NCBI GenBank assembly: GCA_020636275.1
Contig: JACJYD010000002.1
Location: 860,177-924,176, forward strand
Source of the DNA: Lewinellaceae bacterium
GTDB taxonomy: Bacteria > Bacteroidota > Bacteroidia > Chitinophagales > Saprospiraceae
Direction: 5' to 3'
Length of the DNA: 64,000 nt
In this document: piece by piece, positions 27,601-35,152 of the stretch
Position numbering within the stretch: the first letter of the stretch is position 1
Layout of the letters: each line of letters opens with the position of its first letter
Notes under the pieces: model-generated
What the model was told of the DNA's origin: nothing
Databases searched by the model: none
Seen by the model: the letters and a program-made list of their open reading frames with translations, nothing else
Translations under genes and position numbers: made by a program

Positions 27601-28085
27601 AAGGGATCGGCATCCACAAGCCGCCGTCGATCTATGGCGCTTTTCCCACAGACCCTTATTCCCATACTCCTGCCGGCAAAGGCGCCCAGCAACCGGGCAT
27701 GACCGGGCAGGTAAAAGAGGATATACTATGCAGATTTGGGGAACTGGGCGCTTTTGTCAGGGCGGGAAAGCTGTATTTCAATCCCTGCCTGTTGAGGAAA
27801 AAGGAGTTTTTGGAAAGGCCCGGGATCTTTGAATATGCAGATGTCCATCTGGAGAACAAGCAGATCCGTTTGGAAAAAGGATCCCTGGGGTTCACGTATT
27901 GCCAGGTCCCGGTGATCTATAAACTGGCAGATGCGGAAGGGGTGGAAGTCGTATTTAAGGACCAAACCACTGCAAAAACGGACTCGCTTAGTCTGGATCC
28001 CGTAACCAGTAAAAAGATCTTCGAAAGAACAGGCGATGTTGAACGGATCCTGGTTAAAACTCGAACCGCAGCGGTTTGGGATTAG
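24645..28085 (+). CDS. Large cytoplasmic phosphorylase-like enzyme (GH94/GH149/GH161-like)
   Basis: A 1146-residue protein without signal peptide or membrane segments. The N-terminal 300 residues are beta-rich, and the middle is an alpha-helical catalytic region with IGYWGDHQIIYLL and the motif RPEWNDANNALVGNG (E640, D643). That motif resembles the DWND catalytic motif of GH94 cellobiose phosphorylases. Length and gene setting fit the beta-1,3-glucan phosphorylases of GH149 and GH161, which release glucose-1-phosphate from beta-1,3-oligoglucans. The assignment rests on motif and context, so the exact family is uncertain. It overlaps the apparent upstream extension of the GH30 frame but not the GH30 lipoprotein itself, which starts 53 nt later. 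Confidence 0.6.
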   Translation: MESADTKSTVGIDPVQIGNETFFRISNSDALRPFFMSIISDSNHWMFIASNGGLSAGRKNAEYALFPYYTDDKIVESAEITGSKSIFLVRREDTSHIWEPFSIRYEGRYRVSRNLYKNLYGNKILFEEENHDLNLTFRYEWNSSNIFGFVKRSRLINDSGSEVSIAVLDGIQNIMPYGVPSDLQNQVSNLVDAYKRSELEKTTGLGIYALSAIIVDKAEPSEALKANIAWSLGLEHPTYLLSSLQLNNFRKGIPLRQEEDVKAEKGAYFIHSTVRLSPGAEKEWMIVANVNQDQSAIAEISETIKREKQLARIVAEDIESGTSRLIQLSAASDGLQRTSDTFKDTRHFANTLFNIMRGGIFDRNYQIEKWDFCTYLSKANKAVFSHFDDRQLPEVFSLSRLKEVAHQSEDKDFKRLCLEYMPLKFSRRHGDPSRPWNRFSINTRSEIDGSKILDYEGNWRDIFQNWEALAHSYPGFIESMIHKFLNASTFDGYNPYRVTKDGFDWETIEPDNPWSYIGYWGDHQIIYLLKFLEFIEKHDPGQLESYFDQDLFVYANVPYRIKSYRDILKNPKDTIAFDHKLDRKIREEKTGMGADAALLCDETGAIHRANFIEKILATVLAKLSNFIPEGGIWMNTQRPEWNDANNALVGNGVSMVTLYYLRRFLWFFKGLFANSAIKEAPVSGELLDFYDRVVGTFETHRNLLSGKIDDQQRKMILDNLGQAASDFRQKIYEEAFSGRKKTLSIKDLIHFTDLGLQFLEHTIQANKRQDQLYHAYNLMTLENDDEISISHLSEMLEGQVAVLSSGYLSSREALALLDALKKSKLFRADQSSYILYPNKDLPRFMEKNNIPEEAVSGSELLKKLLSDGNSDILKKDVHGVCHFNGNFKNANDLQAALDALSSARYGQLVEKEKKQVLQVFEDVFHHKAFTGRSGTFFGYEGLGSIYWHMVSKLLLAVQECCLKAVEENEHEAVLGRLLEHYYEISEGIGIHKPPSIYGAFPTDPYSHTPAGKGAQQPGMTGQVKEDILCRFGELGAFVRAGKLYFNPCLLRKKEFLERPGIFEYADVHLENKQIRLEKGSLGFTYCQVPVIYKLADAEGVEVVFKDQTTAKTDSLSLDPVTSKKIFERTGDVERILVKTRTAAVWD

Positions 28086-28137
28086 TGGGGCCGGCGGGAT
28101 CAAATCACTTTTTATTCCACTGGCAAAAAACGATAAA

Positions 28138-29631
28138 ATGGGAATGGATTACAATTTGGGCTTCACCTTTTCAATAGTGCTTATGCTCAGTGCTTGCACC
28201 TCGGAAAAACAACTGGAAGTAGAGGTATATGAAACTTCCGCGAATGGGAACAAGCTGGAAAAGTTGACGGAATTTTCTTCAGGCGAGGAAGCCGGTACAA
28301 TAAAACTACTCCCGGCACAACAGTTCCAGACCATCACGGGGTTTGGTGGATCCTTCACCGAGGCATCGGCGCATTTATTGAACAGGCTGAGCCGGGAGAA
28401 CCGCGACAAGATCCTGGATGCTTATTTTGGGGAAAATGGCGCCCGGTATTCCCTGACGCGCACCCATATGAATTCTTGTGATTTTTCCCTGCGAAATTAT
28501 TCTTACGCCCCGGTAGATGACGACAAGGAATTGATCCATTTTTCTATCGATGAAGACCGGGACGACCTGATCCCGATGATACAAGGCGCAATGACTAAAT
28601 CCAAAGAGGGATTCAGGATCCTGGCCTCTCCCTGGACGGCGCCCCCCTGGATGAAAGACAATAAGGATTGGCGCGGAGGAAAACTGCTGCCCGAATATTA
28701 CGATACCTGGGCCTTGTTCTTCTCAAAGTATATCGATGCCTATAAAGCGGAGGGGATCGACATTTGGGGCTTCACTGTGGAGAACGAGCCCTTGGGCAAC
28801 AATAGCAATTGGGAGAGCATGCACTACACGCCGGAAGAGATGACCGATTTCGTAACTAATCATCTCGGTCCCAGGCTGGAAGCTGACGGACACGACGTCG
28901 TGATCCTGGGCTATGATCAGAACCGCGGTGAAGAGCTGAAGGAATGGATACGGGTCATGTTCCGGGATGAGCGGTCCTCTAAATACTTTGGCGGTACCGC
29001 CGTGCATTGGTATGCAAGTACTTACGACTGGTTTCCCGAATCGCTCGAGTTTGCGCATCAGACAGCCCCTGAAAAACACCTGATCCAATCGGAAGCTTGC
29101 ATCGACGCCCAGGTGCCCAGATGGCAGGACGATCAATGGTATTGGTCGAAAGAAGCCACAGACTGGGGATGGACCTGGGCCCCGGATGATCAAAAATACC
29201 TGCATCCGAAATACGTGCCGGTTTATCGCTATGCCCGGGACATCATCGGGTGCCTGAACAGCTGGGTGGATGGCTGGGTAGACTGGAACATGGTCCTGGA
29301 TAAACAAGGCGGACCCAACTGGTTTAAGAACTGGTGCGTGGCGCCGGTGATCGTCGACCCTGAAAAGGACGAGGTGTACTTTACCCCCCTCTATTTCACC
29401 ATGGCCCATTTTAGCCGGTTCATCCGTCCCGGCGCAAAGAGAATTGGATGGGAGCAGGCAGATGAAGCGTTGATGGTCACCGCTGCCCAAAATCCCGATG
29501 GGTCGGTTGTGGTAGTCGTATTGAACCAGGGTACAGAGGCAAAGGATTATGTAGTTGCTTTAGGCGATAGGGAAGCGCCCTTATCCATCAGTGGCCGTGC
29601 AATACAAACCATTGTCATTTCCGGAAAATAA
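28138..29631 (+). CDS. GH30 family glycosidase, lipoprotein
   Basis: A 497-residue enzyme. A short lipoprotein signal ends at the Cys in VLMLSACTS (about residue 19). The catalytic domain has the GH30 start pattern QTITGFGGSFTEASAH, acid/base E217 in FTVENEPLG and nucleophile E319 in LIQSEACID, plus a C-terminal beta-domain. GH30 subfamilies 1 and 3 include beta-1,6-glucanases and glucosylceramidases; in laminarin loci they remove beta-1,6 branches. I place it at the outer membrane or periplasm. The start at 28138 (or 28144) was chosen for the signal; the longer frame from 28036 overlaps the phosphorylase gene. Confidence 0.9.
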   Translation: MGMDYNLGFTFSIVLMLSACTSEKQLEVEVYETSANGNKLEKLTEFSSGEEAGTIKLLPAQQFQTITGFGGSFTEASAHLLNRLSRENRDKILDAYFGENGARYSLTRTHMNSCDFSLRNYSYAPVDDDKELIHFSIDEDRDDLIPMIQGAMTKSKEGFRILASPWTAPPWMKDNKDWRGGKLLPEYYDTWALFFSKYIDAYKAEGIDIWGFTVENEPLGNNSNWESMHYTPEEMTDFVTNHLGPRLEADGHDVVILGYDQNRGEELKEWIRVMFRDERSSKYFGGTAVHWYASTYDWFPESLEFAHQTAPEKHLIQSEACIDAQVPRWQDDQWYWSKEATDWGWTWAPDDQKYLHPKYVPVYRYARDIIGCLNSWVDGWVDWNMVLDKQGGPNWFKNWCVAPVIVDPEKDEVYFTPLYFTMAHFSRFIRPGAKRIGWEQADEALMVTAAQNPDGSVVVVVLNQGTEAKDYVVALGDREAPLSISGRAIQTIVISGK

Positions 29632-29661
29632 CCAACATCAAAAAACAATAAAAGCAATTGT

Positions 29662-31092
29662 ATGAGTAAATATCAAACTGCGGAAAAGGACAGAGTCCCT
29701 TTTATACAAAAGGCCGCCTTTGGCGCGGGCAACCTCGTCAACAATCTCTTGCCGGGTTCCCTGGGTGTTTTTATGTTCTTCCTGCTGACGGCCTTCGGGA
29801 TGGATCCGTTTCTGGCGGGTTTATTGGGCGGTCTGCCCAGGCTCTATGATGCGCTAACGGACCCCATTATGGGTTTTATTTCGGACAATACCAATTCCCG
29901 CTGGGGGCGCCGGAGGCCGTTTATTTTCATCGGGGCCATCATGAGCGGGGTATTGTTTGCCGTGTTGTGGCAGCTGAATCCGGATAACACACAGATGTAT
30001 AATTTCTGGTATTTCCTCATCATGTCCATAGTCTATCTGACCGGTAATACCATTTTCTCCACGCCCCTGATCGGTTTGGGTTACGAAATGACCTCCGATT
30101 ACAATGAGCGGACACGCCTCATGGCTTTTTCGCAGACGGTGGGGCAATTTGCGTGGATGATCGTTCCCTGGTTCTGGGTGCTCATCGCCAATCCCAACCT
30201 CTTTGAGACCCAGGCCATTGGCGTGCGGAACCTCTCGATCGTCGTCGGCGCCCTTTGTATGGCTTTGGGTGTGCTGCCTGCCATTTTTTGCAAGGGCATC
30301 GATTCTTCCCATATCGAGAACAGAAAAGAGATCAATTTCTCCTCCTTATTCTCCAATTTATTAGACCTTTTTAAATCCATCGGCCAGGTTTTCAAGAATA
30401 TCCCTTTCGTGCGGCTGTGCGGCGCTACTTTTCTGGTCTTCAACGGTTTTCAGATGGTTGCCTCGTTCAGTTATTTCATCATCGTTTTCTACATGTTCAA
30501 CGGCGATTACGGCCTCGCTGGTAACTGGCCGGCATGGTTTTCCACGGTGAGCGCTATTGCTACCGCTTTCTTGGTCATTCCTATCATCTCCTGGATGTCG
30601 GGCAAAATAGGCAAGCGGAAGGCCTTCATCATCGCGACGGTTATTTCCATCATAGGTTATGTACTCAAGTGGTGGGGGTTCAACCCGTCCAATCCGTGGT
30701 TGATCTTCATGCCGATCCCCCTCATGTCCTTCGGTATCGGCGGCCTGTTTACCCTGATGATGAGCATGACGGCCGACGTGTGCGACCTGGATGAATTGAA
30801 CAACGGCATGCCCCGGAAAGAAGGAACCTTCGGTGCTATTTATTGGTGGATGGTGAAACTTGGACAAGCCCTTGCGCTGGTCCTGGGCGGACTGGTTTTA
30901 AAGCTGGTGGGCTTTGATCAAAATGCGGTCACGCAAACCGCCGATACCATCACCAACCTGCGCATTGCCGATATCACCATTCCGGCCCTCACCGCCGCGT
31001 TGGCGATCTTGGTCATGTGGAAATACGACCTTACGGAAGAGAAGGCCAGAGAAATAAAGGAAGAATTGGTGTCCAGGAGGGGTGAGCTGTAA
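29662..31092 (+). CDS. GPH-family (MelB-like) sugar:cation symporter
   Basis: A 476-residue inner-membrane protein with about twelve hydrophobic segments. Family marks include FGAGNLVNNL in the first helix and DALTDPIMGFISDNTNSRWGRRRP in the first cytoplasmic loop, which in GPH transporters carries the cation-binding Asp residues. It lies 30 nt after GH30 and 26 nt before the first GH17 gene, so all are one operon. It would import short beta-glucan oligosaccharides from the periplasm for the cytoplasmic GH17 and phosphorylase enzymes; substrate is inferred from context. Confidence 0.9.
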   Translation: MSKYQTAEKDRVPFIQKAAFGAGNLVNNLLPGSLGVFMFFLLTAFGMDPFLAGLLGGLPRLYDALTDPIMGFISDNTNSRWGRRRPFIFIGAIMSGVLFAVLWQLNPDNTQMYNFWYFLIMSIVYLTGNTIFSTPLIGLGYEMTSDYNERTRLMAFSQTVGQFAWMIVPWFWVLIANPNLFETQAIGVRNLSIVVGALCMALGVLPAIFCKGIDSSHIENRKEINFSSLFSNLLDLFKSIGQVFKNIPFVRLCGATFLVFNGFQMVASFSYFIIVFYMFNGDYGLAGNWPAWFSTVSAIATAFLVIPIISWMSGKIGKRKAFIIATVISIIGYVLKWWGFNPSNPWLIFMPIPLMSFGIGGLFTLMMSMTADVCDLDELNNGMPRKEGTFGAIYWWMVKLGQALALVLGGLVLKLVGFDQNAVTQTADTITNLRIADITIPALTAALAILVMWKYDLTEEKAREIKEELVSRRGEL

Positions 31093-31118
31093 ATAAAAAA
31101 TTCAAAAAATACTCCTAT

Positions 31119-32003
31119 ATGTCATACAGGCGTGAAAAAAAAGGGACTCTAAAAGGTGTCGACCTTCAGCGCAAGACACCGGAACAAATCGATGCCTTAT
31201 TCAGGGACGTACTCGAACAGGGGATGCACGGTTTGTGTTACAGCGCTTATGAAGAAGGCCAAAAACCGGGGTCCATCCTCACCGAAGCCCAGATCCGGCG
31301 GCGTATGGCCATCATTGCTCCGCATACGAAATGGGTTCGTTCCTTTTCCTGTATTGAAGGGAATGAATTGATCCCGGTGATCGCCCGCGAATTCGGATTG
31401 AAAACCCTGGTCGGCGCCTGGTTGGGCGATGATAAAGCATTGATCGAAGAAGAAATTGCCGGTTTGATCAAATTGGCAAAAGAAGGCTATGTAGATATTG
31501 CCGCCGTCGGCAATGAGGTGATGTACCGGAAGGACTTAACCGAAGAAGAACTTCTGGGGTACCTTTACCGGGTAAAAGAAGCGCTTCCGGGAGTTCCGGT
31601 CGGGTATGTAGACGCCTATTACGAATTCAGCCACCGGCCTAAAATAACGGAGGCCTGTGATTTGATCCTGGCCAACTGTTATCCATATTGGGAAGGCTGC
31701 CATATCGATTATTCGCTGATGCATATCAAGCAGATGTACTATCAGGCTTTGCATGCAGGGAATGGAAAGAGCGTGGTCATTACCGAGACCGGGTGGCCGA
31801 GCCAGGGTACGGGACTGGGCGATGCCCAGCCCTCACAAGCCAATGCCCTGCGGTATTTTCTGAACCTGCAGCAATGGTCGGCCGAGGAAAATATCGACAT
31901 GTTTTACTTCACTTCCTTCGACGAATCCTGGAAAGTAGGCGCTGAAGGCGATGTAGGCGCTTTTTGGGGCTTGTGGGATATGCATGAAAACCTTAAATTT
32001 TAG
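31119..32003 (+). CDS. GH17 beta-1,3-glucan-active enzyme, cytoplasmic (copy 1)
   Basis: A 294-residue single-domain protein. GH17 marks: CYSAYEEGQKPGS near the N-terminus, acid/base E133 in AVGNEVM and nucleophile E223 in VITETGWPS. There is no signal peptide, which is unusual for a polysaccharide endo-enzyme and points to a cytoplasmic role on imported oligosaccharides, either as an exo/endo-glucanase or a transglucosylase. It follows the symporter gene by 26 nt. The start MSYRREKKG is the first Met and gives a compact domain. Confidence 0.9.
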   Translation: MSYRREKKGTLKGVDLQRKTPEQIDALFRDVLEQGMHGLCYSAYEEGQKPGSILTEAQIRRRMAIIAPHTKWVRSFSCIEGNELIPVIAREFGLKTLVGAWLGDDKALIEEEIAGLIKLAKEGYVDIAAVGNEVMYRKDLTEEELLGYLYRVKEALPGVPVGYVDAYYEFSHRPKITEACDLILANCYPYWEGCHIDYSLMHIKQMYYQALHAGNGKSVVITETGWPSQGTGLGDAQPSQANALRYFLNLQQWSAEENIDMFYFTSFDESWKVGAEGDVGAFWGLWDMHENLKF

Positions 32004-32018
32004 CGAATTGTCATTTTT

Positions 32019-32055
32019 TTACCGCGACGGCGGCTTCGTCGCGCCGTCGCGGTAA
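32019..32055. repeat. Perfect 14-bp intergenic hairpin between the two GH17 genes
   Basis: TTACCGCGACGGCG at 32019-32032 pairs perfectly with CGCCGTCGCGGTAA at 32042-32055 across 9 bases. A run of seven T precedes it and no T-tract follows on the plus strand, so it is not a standard forward terminator. It may be a mobile palindrome or a processing site. Confidence 0.6.
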
Positions 32056-32072
32056 GAAATCTGCACCTATAC

Positions 32073-33011
32073 ATGAAAAATTATTCTGACAAACTACCCT
32101 TTCCGTTTGGAAGGGCTATTTGCTATTCCGGCTTCCGGGAAGGCCAACATCCCGGAGGTTCGTATCCCACCTACGATCAGATCATAGAAGATCTGCTGAT
32201 CCTTCAGGGCCACTGGAAATATTTGCGCCTGTTTGATTGCGACCTGCATGGAGAGACTGTCCTGGAGGTCATTCGGCAGGAGCAGCTCGACTTTAAAGTG
32301 ATGATGGGGGCCTATATCGTTGCCGAAATGAACAATTTTGGATGCCCCTGGGGTGGTGGCGTTTATACGGACGAGCAGTTGGAAGCCAACAAAACCCGGA
32401 ACCTGGAGCGAATTCACCAGCTCATCGCCCTGGCCAATCAATATCCCGATATTATTTGCGCACTTTCTGCCGGAAATGAAGCATGTGTGGATTGGACCGA
32501 TCATTATGTGCCGGTAGATCAGGTGATCGAATATGTTAAGCTGATCCAAAAAGGCGCCAAACAGCCCGTCACCTTTTGTGAAAACTATGTGCCCTGGCTC
32601 AGCAAATTAAAGCCATTGGCGGAAGTGGTCGATTTGATCTCCATTCACACCTACCCGGTTTGGGAGTATAAGCATATCCATGAAGCCCTGGTATACACCA
32701 AAGACAATTACAACGCGGTGGCTGAGGCTTTCCCCGGCAAACCGGTGATCATCACCGAAGCAGGTTGGGCTACCAACTCCAACGGACGAGGCATCAATCC
32801 TCAGAATGTGAACGAGGAGTTGCAGAAAATTTACTTCGACGATCTAATGGAATGGACTGAAAGGGAACGGGTATTTACCTTTGTCTTTGAAGCCTTCGAC
32901 GAGCCCTGGAAAGGCTCGCCGGAGCCTTTGGAGCCCGAAAAACACTGGGGCTTGTTCAAGGTGGACCGCAGACCAAAGCTGGTTGTTGAGGACCTTGTCC
33001 GGCCTAGTTGA
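32073..33011 (+). CDS. GH17 beta-1,3-glucan-active enzyme, cytoplasmic (copy 2)
   Basis: A 312-residue paralogue of the preceding gene with CYSGFREGQHPGGS, acid/base E136 in SAGNEACVD and nucleophile E229 in IITEAGWATNS. It also lacks a signal peptide. The two copies differ widely in sequence, so they are old duplicates or separate acquisitions and probably differ in chain length or linkage preference. It is the last gene of the run; a long hairpin with a T-tract follows 50 bp after its stop. Confidence 0.9.
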   Translation: MKNYSDKLPFPFGRAICYSGFREGQHPGGSYPTYDQIIEDLLILQGHWKYLRLFDCDLHGETVLEVIRQEQLDFKVMMGAYIVAEMNNFGCPWGGGVYTDEQLEANKTRNLERIHQLIALANQYPDIICALSAGNEACVDWTDHYVPVDQVIEYVKLIQKGAKQPVTFCENYVPWLSKLKPLAEVVDLISIHTYPVWEYKHIHEALVYTKDNYNAVAEAFPGKPVIITEAGWATNSNGRGINPQNVNEELQKIYFDDLMEWTERERVFTFVFEAFDEPWKGSPEPLEPEKHWGLFKVDRRPKLVVEDLVRPS

Positions 33012-33061
33012 AAAAAGATACCCCAACCCGTTGCCGGGGGGATACAGATGATTTTTATTAG

Positions 33062-33156
33062 AACCGCAAAGGCGCTAAGGGCGCTAAGACTGCCTTCATT
33101 CGCTTTGAAGCAAAGCAAGTTGTCTTAGCGTCCTTAGCGCCTTTGCGGGTTTTTTT
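33062..33156 (+). terminator. Long imperfect inverted repeat with T-tract ending the glucan locus (IR family, copy 1)
   Basis: The arm at 33064-33090 (CCGCAAAGGCGCTAAGG...) pairs with 33122-33148 with one mismatch, giving a stem of about 27 bp. The loop holds a second small hairpin (GCTTTG/CAAAGC). A run of seven T follows immediately. The same repeat occurs at 36364-36466. It works well as a rho-independent terminator, although it looks like a dispersed element in origin. Confidence 0.7.
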
Positions 33157-33213
33157 ATGGGATAGAGCTTCCATCCAAAATTTGAGCCCTACCCCGAAAA
33201 TGCCGGAAACTTC

Positions 33214-34947
33214 CTATTCCCTCACCGCCTTAAACGCCCCGCTCACCGTATGCGGGTTCCCTTGTGCATCGGTGTAGCTTCCTTCGAAGGTTCCGCGGAC
33301 CAGGTCGCCTACGGCCGGACCAAACTCGGTCACGGTGACGGAAATGTTCTCAGGGTCCTGGGCGTAATTGCCGAAGCCGAAGCCGAATTCCAACGCCGGG
33401 TAGGTGCCGATTCCGGTGGCAGACGTTACCAGGGCCATCTTTTCAAAGGTGCTGCTTCCCTGGGCGATCAGGATGAAACCGGCGCCGGGAATGGTATCCT
33501 TAAGGGAGACATAGTTGACATAGAGGTAATCCACGCCGTCCATGGTGATCTGGACGTATTCATCCAATTCGATGGCGCAGGCGGCAACGGGACCGGCAGC
33601 TACCGTGGGTGCCGGGGTGAACGTCAACTCCTCGCTTTGCAGGAGGTTCGTCTCATCGATCCCGACCAGCGTGAAGTCGCTCGTATCGCAGGCCTGGAAA
33701 GTGCCTGTAAAATCGCCCGTGGCAGGATCGACCTGGAAGATCGCCATGTTTTGCCCGGCCTGGACCATCACATAGCCATTGGTCACCGGCATGGTATCGC
33801 AGTCAACTAACGTACCGCTGATCTCCACCGGGGTGTAGGTCAGGTCGCCTGTGGCCAGAACAATGGGATCCAGCACGACATCGGCTGTGAACGGACCAAC
33901 CGTGGCCGAATAAACGACCGCGCCGCAATTGTCGATCAGTTCCAGAAGGAGTTCTTCTCCGGAGGGAATGTATCCGTTGAATTGGCCGTTTTCATCCGTA
34001 TACCCGAATCCCGTGGAGGAGGAACTTACGATGGTAAAGTGCACCAACAGGTCCTGAACCGGATTGCCCAGGCTGTCCAAAAACACACTTCCTTCCATGT
34101 GAACCAGGGGAAAGGACACATCGCAATTCCAGAAAGAGAAGTGGCCGACCTGGCCGACATAGCGTCCATTCTCGAGGATCGCTTCGCCTTCTTCTACCCA
34201 GATCCCGACCGTTTCGTCGAAATGCCAGAGCGGAATGACCGCCGGAGCTTTCCCCATAAGGGCGGCCGGAACGGATACCTCCAGGGTGGCGGGTTTGCCG
34301 GAGGCCAATTGGAGGACTTGCCCCTGGTCACCGGTCAGTTCTACCGCGACCATGCCGAAGGTAGCCAGACTCGACAAGCCTTCCTCTTCCGAAAATCCCA
34401 GCAAGCTCCCCGGCATGCGTTGGGCGAGATCGGAGGCGCTGGGATCGATGTATTGCATGGCCACATCGACCTTGCCCGAGTAGGGTTGACCGTTGGATTG
34501 TACCACTGAATTGGACTGGAAATTTACCGAGATCGCATTCCCCAGACTGACAACCCCGCCATCGGTGGATTCGATGGTCCCGGCCTTGGTTTTGCTCAAT
34601 AGCTTGATCCGGATGTTGGGATTGTTGTCATACCGCGGCTGGAAGGACCGGGATCCCAGGAAATAGCCTTCTTTCTGAACGGTTACTTGCGCTAAATTCT
34701 CAGTGACCTGTGCTTTGGAGATCCGGAATACCCCGTTCTCATCGGTCAGATCGGTCTTGTTCCCGAGGCTTACCAGGGCCTCGCTGACGGGATTATTGGA
34801 TTCATCCACCACGAGACCGTAGGCGGTAGCAGTTGTCAAATTGCCCAGATTCAGTTCCTTTTGAAAGGAATCATCGGGCAGGTTTTCTTTTTGGCAGGCC
34901 ACAAAGGCCGTGGCCACGAGTAGCAATAAAATGAAAGAGCGTTTCAT
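33214..34947 (-). CDS. Lipoprotein with carboxypeptidase-regulatory-like domain
   Basis: A 577-residue lipoprotein: signal MKRSFILLLLVATAFVAC with Cys18. Residues about 40-110 form a CarboxypepD_reg-like fold (VVDESNNPVSEALVSLGNK...DENGVFRI). The rest is several beta-sandwich modules (one with VFLDSLGNPVQDLLVHFTI...TDENGQFNGYIP, near 280-340). No enzyme motif is seen. Such proteins are anchored in the outer membrane and are often adhesins or surface scaffolds. The start at 34947 was chosen for its signal; a longer frame to 35316 crosses into the divergent kinase gene. A 205-bp promoter region separates the two. Confidence 0.8.
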   Translation of the reverse strand: MKRSFILLLLVATAFVACQKENLPDDSFQKELNLGNLTTATAYGLVVDESNNPVSEALVSLGNKTDLTDENGVFRISKAQVTENLAQVTVQKEGYFLGSRSFQPRYDNNPNIRIKLLSKTKAGTIESTDGGVVSLGNAISVNFQSNSVVQSNGQPYSGKVDVAMQYIDPSASDLAQRMPGSLLGFSEEEGLSSLATFGMVAVELTGDQGQVLQLASGKPATLEVSVPAALMGKAPAVIPLWHFDETVGIWVEEGEAILENGRYVGQVGHFSFWNCDVSFPLVHMEGSVFLDSLGNPVQDLLVHFTIVSSSSTGFGYTDENGQFNGYIPSGEELLLELIDNCGAVVYSATVGPFTADVVLDPIVLATGDLTYTPVEISGTLVDCDTMPVTNGYVMVQAGQNMAIFQVDPATGDFTGTFQACDTSDFTLVGIDETNLLQSEELTFTPAPTVAAGPVAACAIELDEYVQITMDGVDYLYVNYVSLKDTIPGAGFILIAQGSSTFEKMALVTSATGIGTYPALEFGFGFGNYAQDPENISVTVTEFGPAVGDLVRGTFEGSYTDAQGNPHTVSGAFKAVRE

Positions 34948-35152
34948 GGAATGAAAGTTTGGTGATTTAACCACCTTAACGGGATGAGTTTTGAAAATGT
35001 TTGGTAACGCCTCCGCAGAACCACCCTTCACCTCGCAGTGAAGTTTGAATGGATCGCTGTATCTTGCTTTCGCTGAGCCTCGTTTTTGGGATTCTCGTAA
35101 TTTTGGGATCTTCAGATGGAGCTGCCCTTTTAAGAAGAACAGGGAGAAAACA

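Noticed and set aside
28036..28137. Upstream extension of the GH30 frame
   Set aside because: It overlaps the phosphorylase-like gene out of frame, and the lipoprotein signal begins at 28138.
17672..33011. SusC/SusD pair within the glucan locus
   Set aside because: No protein has a SusC plug/TonB-box layout or SusD helical TPR pattern; the barrel here follows a glycosidase domain.
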